DNA of 64,000 nucleotides from Plazaster borealis (taxonomy: Eukaryota > Echinodermata > Asteroidea > Forcipulatida > Labidiasteridae). The stretch is from NCBI GenBank assembly GCA_021014325.1, contig CM037463.1:3095001-3159000 (forward strand), given 5' to 3'. Position 1 is the stretch's first letter, and each line of letters begins with the position of its first letter. This document shows positions 55,411-64,000 of this stretch, in pieces. A program made the translations under genes and the position numbers. The notes beneath the pieces were generated by a model that saw only the letters and a list, made by a program, of their open reading frames with translations, was not told the DNA's origin and did no database searches.

Positions 55411-56892
55411 TATTTACCAGGTCCCGTGATGCAGTGAATCATGACCCTTGAGTGTCCTACTAGGGCATCCAGAGGATAACCAAATGGTTGTTTTAACTCT
55501 TGATGCGTTCAAGCAAACATACTACTTCAATTGACTAAAGTTTTGTTGCTACAATATTGTGCATAATTTATCCCAATGTGGCAAAGTAAAAAAACATAGC
55601 TCTTTTTTTCACATCTTACATATAATGATGCATCATGAATACTTCATTGTAAAAAGCTACACCTGACTGATGATTTCATACACAGAAACAATATAAACAT
55701 GAACATAAAACAACATATTAAAAATATGGGGGAAAAGGCATTTCTGCTATACAGCTGGAACCCCCACTTGTACTACCATATTCAGTCTTTTATGTGAATA
55801 TTTGTAAAGGTCAGGGATGAGATTGTATGAAAAAGACAAATTTGATAAAAGTTCCCTGTTGGTGTGGAGATAAATCCAACCAAATTGCCAGATGCTACAT
55901 GTTATGGATTTACACACTCTCTACATTGTACAGCATTTCAATTAGATATCTGAAGATTTTGTCATAACAAGGGCTAAGTCTTTTTTACCTCTGTGATGGC
56001 AATTTCACCACTTTCAGAAAAATCTGACAGCACAGGGAGACCAGTGAAAAATCCTGAAATCCTAAAAAACCCTGAACAATCACAAGCCTGAAAGGTACCA
56101 AACCTCTCCCATATTTAATCTTCATGAAATGACCTTAACAAATAAAACTAATAAAATGCCACATTACCTATATTGCTTGTCAACCACTCAATCTATGATG
56201 TCCACTACTGCATGACTGACAGCTTTTCTCATCTGCAAGCATGCCTAGCCTTGGTGTGTAAAACAGTGTGTGAATACAGTGTTTTTTCCTTTCATTTTCC
56301 AACAAACAGGCAAAAGATTTGTTGAGTGTTGTTAACAATGAACCACTCGTCCAATGACTAATAGCCAATCTAATTTACAACATGATTTACATTGTACAAT
56401 GGTATTGTGACCACTTCAAGAGACTTATTAAATGCATTCTTAAGCTTCGGCCACTTCAAAGAAGTTGTTAACGAACTACTCTTGAACTCAATACAATGCA
56501 AGGTAATATTAGATGTATTAATGCCTTTCAGTATGAGGCTGTTTAGCTCAAAACCTGGCGATGAACGAGGAGCAAGCATGAAGCATCAATTAACCGGTGC
56601 TTTTATGGCATCATAAAAGTACAATTATGCAATTAATGATCTGTGAATATGGTATCTTTAGATAATAGGATTCGGAAGTGAAGGTCGATGGTGTAAAGCA
56701 CTAAAAAAAATCATAAATATTACATAAACATAAAAACAGGTTTGACCTTGTCATAGTTTTTTTAATTGATTCAAAATAGTGATGATAAAAGGTGTACACA
56801 GGTGGGGGAGCTTTTTTTTCATTAAAAAATTTAAAAGAGGGCCTGAAATTTCTCCTTCTCAGTATTCCTTTTACATTCATTTTTGGGTAAAA
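55411..56892. other. No recognised gene
   Basis: About 1.5 kb of low-copy AT-rich sequence. Frames up to 74 codons on both strands without motifs. Confidence 0.45.
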
Positions 56893-57115
56893 AACAAAAC
56901 AAAACATTTACTAAAGCAGGATTTGAACCTGCGACCTCCAGATTAACATGTCAGTGCTCTACCAACTGAGCTTATCTAGCCTTAATGATGACAGTCTCCC
57001 TATTTTGTCAATGTATTTATTCGGGGTGTCGGTCAGAAGCCAGTCAATCTGTAATTGCTGTATAGTCAGGGATCACATCCAATCACACCCTTCTGGTTAT
57101 TACTTGACATTTTAC
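56893..57115 (-). mobile_element. SINE family J, copy 4
   Basis: Minus strand: GGGTGTGATTGGATGTGATC, CTGACTGGCTTCTGACCGAC, then GGCTAGATAAGCTCAGTTGG and the B-box CGCAGGTTCAAATCCTGC. One base is inserted in the A-box. Same order as 33712-33965. Confidence 0.75.
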
Positions 57116-57224
57116 ATTTAATGAATTTCCGCTCACTTTTTTGTGCACAGTACATTTTCAAAACATTTGGAAAAAGGAGCTGATGCAACCCTTTCATATT
57201 TGTATATGATTCCACACAAAGACC

Positions 57225-57610
57225 TTTGTGTATATCCTGTACTGTTATATGGCTGTGAAGCATGGACTCTCACCACAAAACTGGAAAAGCAGAAAACAAG
57301 TCCTACACTAGATTGTCAAGAACTGCTTTTAATATCCACTGAAGAGAGAGTATGTGACCAACTAAGTCCTGTATGGAGACTTAACCAAAGCTTTCGGCTA
57401 AAAATTAGAGAGCAAAGGATGCGATTTGCTGGGCACTGCTCCAGGAGCGTAAACAGACCTAACTAGGCTCCTTCACTGGACCCCAAAGCATGAGAAGAGG
57501 AAACCAGGAAGACCTGCACTTAACTACACTGGCATCATTACCAAGGACATGGGACTGGAATTACAGATTTCAAATCAGCAATTGGGGACAGAAAAACATG
57601 AAGAGCCATC
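57225..57610 (+). pseudogene. C-terminal fragment of a non-LTR retrotransposon ORF2
   Basis: The frame contains YPVLLYGCEAWTLTTKLEKQ near 57233, the strongly conserved LLYG.E.WTL motif that follows the reverse transcriptase palm in CR1/I/RTE-like LINEs. It continues with KIREQRMRFAGHCSRS near 57400, then after a stop or frame change with HWTPKHEKRKPGRP. LRFAGH and the basic RGRP-like motif are the usual C-terminal landmarks. Catalytic motifs are upstream and absent. The open part is 107 codons with stops on either side, so the copy is dead. Confidence 0.85.
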
Positions 57611-57732
57611 ATGCTTCGAGAACACTACTTGACAAAATACTAATACTAAGAATATACCCAAACTGACTTAATCAAATACAGCCTACATCTAAGAGTGTTA
57701 TTGTAATGTATGATCAATCATACCTCATTTTA

Positions 57733-57823
57733 TAACCGGCTTCTAAATGTTATAACTGGTTTATAAATGTTAAAACTGGTTTATAAATGTTATAACCGGT
57801 TTATAAATGTTATAACTGGTTCA
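57733..57823. repeat. 20-bp minisatellite, 4.5 units
   Basis: Units TTTATAAATGTTATAACTGG with minor changes (AACCGG, TTAAAACTGG). Confidence 0.9.
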
Positions 57824-57825
57824 TA

Positions 57826-58413
57826 CAATACGCTATCAAAGAGATTCCACATCATCGCAGAGTATAAAAGTGATTTTATCCCCACCCCAAAAAATAATCC
57901 ATCTCTAACAATTGACTTCAAACTGCTGAACCGTTGGTCCGATTGCATTTTCAGCCGATTTGCAAATCAGATCCCTTGCACTCTGAATATTTGAAATCAG
58001 AATCTATAGACTCTGCACCGGCTCTGAAACAGTCTGGCCTCATTCACAGGTGTTCTATCACCTGAGATACAGGCATAGTTTTAAGTGTGAACTCCCTAAG
58101 GCAGCTTTCTCACATACATCAATACCTTGTATTGATCTTTGGCTCTAGATATCCGCCAGTGAAACTGATAACTTGTGGGAAGAGAATCAATAGAGGTGAC
58201 CTACTGTCCGGTTACTTTCTCAGTTGCCCTTTGCAACCGAGAGAAGAAAAAAAGAGAGCTGGATGTGGCAAAGAAATTACAATTTGTTGATAACAACAAG
58301 AAATGAACCATACAGAGTGTTATTTGATTGATTCTTATTCAGTGATTTTTTTCTGGTAACCTGCTGATAATTAGGGCAATACAATTGAGCCACTTCATTT
58401 AAAATAAGAGCAC
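57826..58413. other. No recognised gene
   Basis: Low-copy sequence; short frames only. Confidence 0.4.
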
Positions 58414-58788
58414 TTAAACTTAGGGTGTGAATACAATTTGTACTAAGAGTAAAAATATAAATGTTCACAGATTTGCACACAACTTACATGGTGTAAAGAT
58501 GGTTATGGTGGAAAATTCCCGTTGAAATATTTTTGCTTGAAATGCAACAGTTTTTGAGAAGTGAGTGAAACAATTAGTTTTGATCTCGCGAGTCCGAAAC
58601 TCAATGTTTGAAAATAGTGAAAACATTTATCTGTTTTTCCCCCACTTTTTTGTGTGTGTGACTCCGTTGACTATGGAGCTCAAACTTTCAAAGGTTTGTT
58701 ATTTTATGTATAATTTATGTTGGGTCACATCAAGTATGGATACTGGTCTTTGCCAACTACCATTACCAATGTTACACATGTGCTTTAA
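58414..58788 (+). mobile_element. MITE family D-prime, second copy
   Basis: TTAA at 58414-58417 and 58785-58788. The body follows 44517-44869 (TTCACAGATTTGCACACAAC, TTTTTGAGAAGTGAGTGAAAC, TATGTTGGGTCACATCAAG). The left end is decayed (ACTTAGGGTGTGAATACAA). Confidence 0.82.
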
Positions 58789-58939
58789 AACAGGAGTTTC
58801 ACTTATTTACTCTGTGACATGAAACATAATCCCAAAGAAAGGTTAATGAATGCTTCCACATTTCACAGAGCAGTGCTGACAATTAAACTTGAAAGACCAG
58901 TCATTTCTGTATAATCATCACAATACATCCATAACACCA

Positions 58940-59235
58940 CAGGCACTTTTATTGATTTCTAATCAATGGTGGCACCTCGGGTGAAATAGTTTCGCAGGAT
59001 GCTTACTTACCGTTACCAGGCGCGGATCCAGGGGGGCGTGGGGGCGCACGCCCCCCCCCTTTCATATAAAAAAAAAGGGAGAAAAGAAAAAAAAAGAGGG
59101 AGAGAGAGAGAAGGGGAGGGAGAAGTGGGGAACAAACTTCATTTATCATTTTGCTGCTTGGTATATTTTCACGCCCCCCCCCCGTTTGGAAAATCCTGGA
59201 TCCGCCCCTGATTACCATCTTTATAACAAGAATGC
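58940..59235 (+). repeat. Dispersed repeat shared with 61005-61080, split by a MITE
   Basis: CTTTTATTGATTTCTAATCA, GGCACCTCGGGTGAAATAG and GGATGCTTAC match 61010-61075. After the MITE at 59017-59210 the match resumes with CCATCTTTATAACAAG. Confidence 0.7.
59017..59210. mobile_element. MITE with GGATCC-containing, G/C-run ends
   Basis: Left CAGGCGCGGATCCAGGGGGG, right CCTGGATCCGCCCCTG. C-runs lie near both ends and an A/GA-rich centre (59069-59115). TTAC flanks both sides. The empty site is seen in the related repeat near 61070. Confidence 0.85.
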
Positions 59236-59282
59236 TATTGGAAAAGAAAGTACACAATTGGATGAAGGAGTTGCGAAAACGC

Positions 59283-59640
59283 AGTCAACTCTTACTCTAA
59301 GCTAATGTCATTCTCAGCTATTAGCGAGGTAGTATTGCTAAAACAGCTGGCAAACAACAGCACTGTATGCTATAAAGCCAAATGCACCACAATTAGTTCA
59401 AAATAGGGCTCTAATTTGGTAGACACTGTAATGACAGATTTAGTGATTGTGACATCATTGGGACATCATTGCACCATAAATAGTTCAAAATTTAGCCCAT
59501 AATAATTTTATAGGCACTGTATTTAGTGATTGTGACATCATTGTGACATTGTGGTCATAATTGGTTGAAGATTCTGCCAATAAGCAGCATCATTTAGTTA
59601 TTATTAGAGCCCAAGTTCAATAAAGCTGATTGCTGTATGG
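59283..59640 (-). repeat. Dispersed repeat I, inverse partner of 54385-54700
   Basis: Contains an internal duplication: GTGATTGTGACATCATTG(G/T)GACAT occurs twice (about 59448 and 59525), with CACCATAAATAGTTCAAAAT between, so this copy is longer than its partner. Confidence 0.75.
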
Positions 59641-60494
59641 TCTCTGAAGGGTTGAGATAACCATCGTGTTTGAACACAAAACCCCTTATACTGCCTTCAA
59701 AGCTGTCTTTTTAAAAACTAACTCTCTCATTTTCATTTATATTAGATTTGCTCTATTCCTTTCAAACACAAATATTATACGGTTGTCCGAAAGAATTCAT
59801 TCTAAGGCTTTAAGAAGGCGTGTTGTAAAAGCAATTTTGTGAAAAAATAGATTTGAAAACTTGGTATATTTATCCAGTATATTTTACTGGAATGTGTATC
59901 ACTTTAAATCTACCTGGGATTGAACACAGTGGGTTGGGGTTTTTTCATAGTTGTTTTCAGACAATCCTTCAATGATATGATGTTTTGTGCTTGATATCCA
60001 TTGATGCAAGGTTAACTTCTGGTGAAGGAACTCATGAGATCTTTAAGTGGAAAGCACTGTAACCTCTTTACTGTTTTAAGAGGAATATCAATTCCTACCT
60101 TCAGCTCCCCTGAGTCATTTTCATCTTAAATGTTTTCTTCTTGTAGCCCTTTAGCAAGAGTGGCTTTTCAGCCTTGTTTGGGCGAACTTGCTTTACAAAA
60201 TAAATAACAAGTCCAACAAACAGAGACTTATATATGAGTTTTACTGAGAATTCTATGGGTTTCATAAGAATTACTACATCTTTTAGATTTTTTGGAAGCA
60301 AATCCCATCCTAGGTGAACAGAACACCTACACATCAAGTAGGGAGTGAAACCCAAGCCATATCCAGCTTCAGTGTGAAGCATTGTGTCAAGATGGATTCC
60401 AGAGAAGTAACCATGGAAAGATACCAGTACCTGAACCTCAACCCAATTATTGTCTGCTGTAGAATATGACTTCTGTATGTATTGATTCCTTGCA
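59641..60494. other. No recognised gene
   Basis: Low-copy AT-rich sequence. A 93-codon minus frame (60382-60101) lacks any motif. Confidence 0.4.
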
Positions 60495-60690
60495 CCAACA
60501 TCACATGCAGCTACGGTCTGCCACGCACTCCTCCGTTGTGCGAGTCAACTCATGTGTGTAAATGCTGCGTCACTTTAAATGCCCAATACACTGTGTATAA
60601 CACGGGGACTTCGACAGCCAAAATGGCACAACCAAGACTACTGTGATGATGACTTCAGTGAATTTGGTCAGTTGGTCAATACATGAAGGT
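60495..60690 (+). repeat. Dispersed repeat M, copy 2
   Basis: Collinear with 23033-23240; see that entry for the shared words. Stops interrupt all frames here. Confidence 0.7.
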
Positions 60691-60708
60691 GAAAGGTGAG
60701 CACTTACT

Positions 60709-61172
60709 TTAAAGGTAGGGTCATTGATTGGTTTTCATCAAAGTAATGCTGATTTATAGACAAAATTATCAAGAAAGATACAATTAAAGTCACCTGTGAA
60801 AGTTTCAAGAGCATACAGTGTCTAGTTGTTGACAACACAAGACAAAAGAGAGTCAAATCCATCAACACTTAATAAGGTAACAGCGGGTACCAACCACATC
60901 TCTGGCCACAGCATTCACGAACAGACACCCTCAAAATTTCCACAGAAACTTATACCTCCAAAAGTCGCTCTTAGGCGATTTTTTGAGATTCAAATTTGTT
61001 GACATACTTTTATTAATCTCTAATCAACGGGGGCACCTCAGACGAAAGAGTTTCATGGATGCTTACCATCTTTATAATAAGTAGGCACTCGGGAAAAAAA
61101 TACAATTTTTGTATTCACTTTATTAGGGGGGATTGGGGTTTTTTTCCAAAAAAATGTTGACACTACCTTTAA
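60709..61172 (-). mobile_element. MITE family C, diverged or composite copy
   Basis: TTAA 60709-60712 then AGGTAGGGTCATTGATTGG, GTAATGCTGATTTATAGAC, which is the complement of the family C right end. The last CACTACCTTTAA at 61161-61172 is the likely other end. 60890-60935 resembles the C centre (CTCTGGCCACAGCATTC). The 464-bp length, longer than other C copies, includes a block shared with 58940-59235. Confidence 0.65.
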
Positions 61173-61737
61173 ACCAATGGGTTCACCTCAGAACTACATA
61201 CACATAAGCCTCATTTTAAAACTCATTTGCAATTTTCCCACATAATAATCTATACAGCAAATGTCCCTTGATTGAAATCTGCTATAAATGCACAGCAATG
61301 AATTCCCTGGCCTGGTTGCACAATGATAGCTGTTCGTCTAACCACAACAATTTGTCTACAGACCCATGTTTTACAGATCAAGGCAAATGGTTTTCATGAG
61401 AAATACGTGAAAGAAACACCAAGTTATGATTACTGAAGCTCAAACTAAAACAGGAAATGACTTTAAGTTTATCAATAACTCATAATAATTGGCCCAAAGG
61501 TAACCATGCAAGACCTAAATGTACACTGAACACTCAATGACAACCCGTCACGCCCGCAATATGGCACAGAAATTGATGGCCTCATTTTGCCATGTTTTAT
61601 TCATTCTCAACCTTCCGCACATTTTTATACTTGGTATGTTTTATGCATTTGCACGCCTCCGGGAACACACAAGGACTTTAAGGAACTATTTTTGTATAAT
61701 GTCTGCTTCACCTTTCACAAAGATACTGAAAATGAAG
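61173..61737. other. No recognised gene
   Basis: Low-copy sequence. The 94-codon frame at 61519-61803 runs into the tandem repeat that follows. Confidence 0.4.
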
Positions 61738-62250
61738 ATGGTTTGGTTTTTCTTCAGAAATGTTCAAAATTGTTTCTACACTGTATTAGTTCTGATTTGG
61801 TGATAAATCATTGACTTGTAGTTAGCCTAAGGTTATAAGTACATGTGCATGCATTTTACATTCATAAGGTTTTAACAAGATTGGTCACCTTCTCAAAATT
61901 AAATACAAAATAAGGTGTGGGGTTTTTCTTCTTCAGAAAACTGCAAAATTGTTTCTGTTTTAGTTCGGATGTGGTGATACATTATTAACTTGTACTCCAT
62001 TTTAGCCTAAGGTTACCAGTACATGTGCATGCATTTTACATTCATGAGATTTTAACAGGGTCGGTCACCTTCTCAAAGTTCAATACAAAATAAGGTGTGG
62101 GGGTTTTTTCTTCAGAAAACTGCAAAATTGTTTCTACATGTATTTGTTCAGATGTGGCGATACATCATTAACTTCATTTTAGCCTAAGGTTATTATCAGC
62201 ACATGTGCATGCATTTTACATTCATAAGTATTTAACAAGGTCGGTCCACT
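61738..62250. repeat. About 180-bp tandem repeat, 2.8 units
   Basis: The landmark AGCCTAAGGTTA lies at 61824, 62004 and 62181. Shared words are CTTCAGAAAACTGCAAAATT, TGTGCATGCATTTTACATTC and AATACAAAATAAGGTGTGGG. Confidence 0.9.
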
Positions 62251-64000
62251 TCCGAGAGGTTATCTTTTTCTATTTCTTCTCCAAATGAGCCGTTTAGAGG
62301 TAGTTTTGCCAAATATTAACATACAGTCAAGATTACTGGAGTACTTTTATGTACCGGTACATATCATGTAGGTGTCTTTGAAGTCCAAACATTCAGCCTA
62401 CAGGTTTTTTAAATAGCCAAATAGACTGTATAAGTTGACCTCGAGAGCGTACGAGTTTTCGCGAGAATCTGGACTTCTGGGCAACTCGAATAGCAGCTAC
62501 AGCGTGTGTTGTAGCAAATATTTTTAAAAAGAAATTGTATTGTTATGTTTTAATCTATTTCATCCATTGAATATGGTATGGATAAAAAAAAAGCTTAATT
62601 TAGAAATTGTAAACAATTTCGCAAATCTTTGAAATTTTTAATTTTGTTTAAGCTGACCTTAATTTCCGCTTCACGTTTGACGATAAGGCAATTCGTCGTG
62701 ATCCTTGACAAACACACATACAAACTAGAGCAAGCTGCTACATTAGTAGTAGTACGGTACCCAAACCAGGTGAAACTAGGGCATTGTTGTCCCAGCGACT
62801 CCATGCAACATCATTCAAAATCCATGCAACACCTGTTTTCGCACGAAGTAACAAAGCACCTATTCCTGCAATTTAAAATTCCTTTGATTTATTACATTGT
62901 TAGTTTTAAATGTAATCATTCTGGTATTGGGGATGGACAAAAGTGATGTGACAAAAATATAAATCACACAAAATTACACCACTGTTAATCTCCCATAGTT
63001 GATGACTCAGTGGTGCCTGGAAGCTCAATGGTGACCTTATCGTCGCGAGACTTACACGGTCTATGTGCAGAGTTTAGAACAGTGCAATACGCTGGGTGTG
63101 ATATGGACTGCGCAATACGGTTTAATATCACACTGTTGATGCCATGGATCGACCAATCAGAATCCATGATTCAAGTTTTCTTAAAGATAAAGACAAATTA
63201 CACCTCGTAGTTACAGTAATATGTAGGGTAGAGTAGTTGTATTCACTGACATGTTGTAGCATTTTGTCGTACAGATCAACCTGCTACTCTAGCCACCTGG
63301 ATAAAGTGTCCGATGTCAAAAGTTTGAGTCTGCTTAAACAGCAGGTTATTCCTATACCCGCACTTCCAATGCCAATCTGCTGCGCTTCCAACACCAGGTA
63401 CTTGGGTGCCCTCTTGGGAAATGGGGGCAAATTAACGTAAACCTATCAAGTTAAAGTAAATTTATCCATGCGTAAATGGCTGTAACTTACTGCATCAGTA
63501 AGTCAACATTGCTGCACAATTAGTAACTGCACCGAGAAGTCCAATGCAAACACACCTTCAGATGGTCCGCTCACTTCTGCTGGTTGAATTTAGCTCCCGA
63601 TAATTATACAAACAACTTCACAGTACACTTATTACCATAAACCAATATGCTCAACATCCAGGAAATCTCTATTGCATGACATTAATTAATTCCAGTTTTC
63701 TTTTCCCAACGGATCATTTCATTCACCCAGCATTCGTAAAGAGTTTTTTTTTTTTTTTTTTTTTTGTTATATATAAATAAAACAGTCAAAACAACTCGGC
63801 CATTATTAAACAAAAAGTTTGTAAAATATTCATAATATGAAATCATTAGTCTATGGTTCGTGGCTCCTAGTCGTGATGGCGGGAAGATATACAATTTGTT
63901 AATTAAATTTTTAATCAGTTGCAGGGGAGTCATCCAATAACACGTGCCATTTTAGAAACCTGAGTGTCATGGTAGCATAGCAATGTCATCTGACCAACAT
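62251..64000. other. No recognised gene; poly-T tract near the end
   Basis: A 105-codon plus frame (62629-62946) starts with a hydrophobic MKFLILFKLTLISAS stretch but has no recognised domain and is probably chance. A run of 22 T lies at 63744-63765. No repeat family recognised. Confidence 0.45.

Noticed and set aside
57233..57466. Live retrotransposon gene
   Set aside because: Only the C-terminal part of ORF2 is present, with stops on both sides and no catalytic motifs.
62629..62946. Small secreted protein (hydrophobic MKFLILFKLTLISAS start)
   Set aside because: No cleavage site context, cysteine pattern or family; the hydrophobic start reflects AT-rich DNA.

Overview
This is a gene-poor, AT-rich, intron- or desert-like piece of an animal genome. 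The best guess is an echinoderm, possibly a sea star. The reasons are the frequent AGGCCTA-type words, several tRNA-derived SINEs of marine-invertebrate type, and very dense short inverted-repeat DNA transposons (MITEs). The lineage call is inference. No prokaryotic features, no intact long gene and no functional RNA gene were recognised. The longest open frames fall in repeats.

Protein-coding relics: a THAP zinc-finger gene or relic split by one intron on the minus strand (12244-13021); an L1/Tx1-like reverse transcriptase fragment (11612-12035); the C-terminal part of another non-LTR retrotransposon ORF2 (57225-57610); LINE 3' ends at 24640-25060, 32130-32395 and 38575-38688; and the start of a hAT-type transposase inside a hAT element with a perfect 8-bp target duplication (6078-7034).

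MITEs: at least 20 copies, about an eighth of the window, belong to five families (called A to E here) bounded by TTAA. Families A, B, D and E share a terminal consensus (AAAGG, then roughly GTAYACNTTTGGTAA), which suggests a common transposase that is not in the window; family C shares only the first bases. Several copies sit end to end sharing a single TTAA (20589-20922, 37409-38196, 44517-45585). One sits inside a SINE whose empty site can be rebuilt (40174-40575). One B copy carries two later insertions (7344-9800).

Tandem repeats: a 2.5-kb 46-bp satellite with dimer and trimer higher-order structure (46262-48957); a 24-bp array made of alternating inverted arms (35679-36220); a 19-bp array apparently expanded from a MITE (21996-22440); a phased ATACGY array inside a transposon (8833-9603); and smaller arrays at 5124, 5449, 10358, 17079, 20402, 57733 and 61738.

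Between the repeats lie low-copy blocks without recognised genes. A few (3780-4370, 28920-29120, 36370-36600, 40600-41060, 55100-55410) have the GC-mixed, non-repetitive, homeodomain-site-rich look of conserved regulatory DNA; this is a hypothesis only. Element boundaries and family letters are mine and were read by eye.
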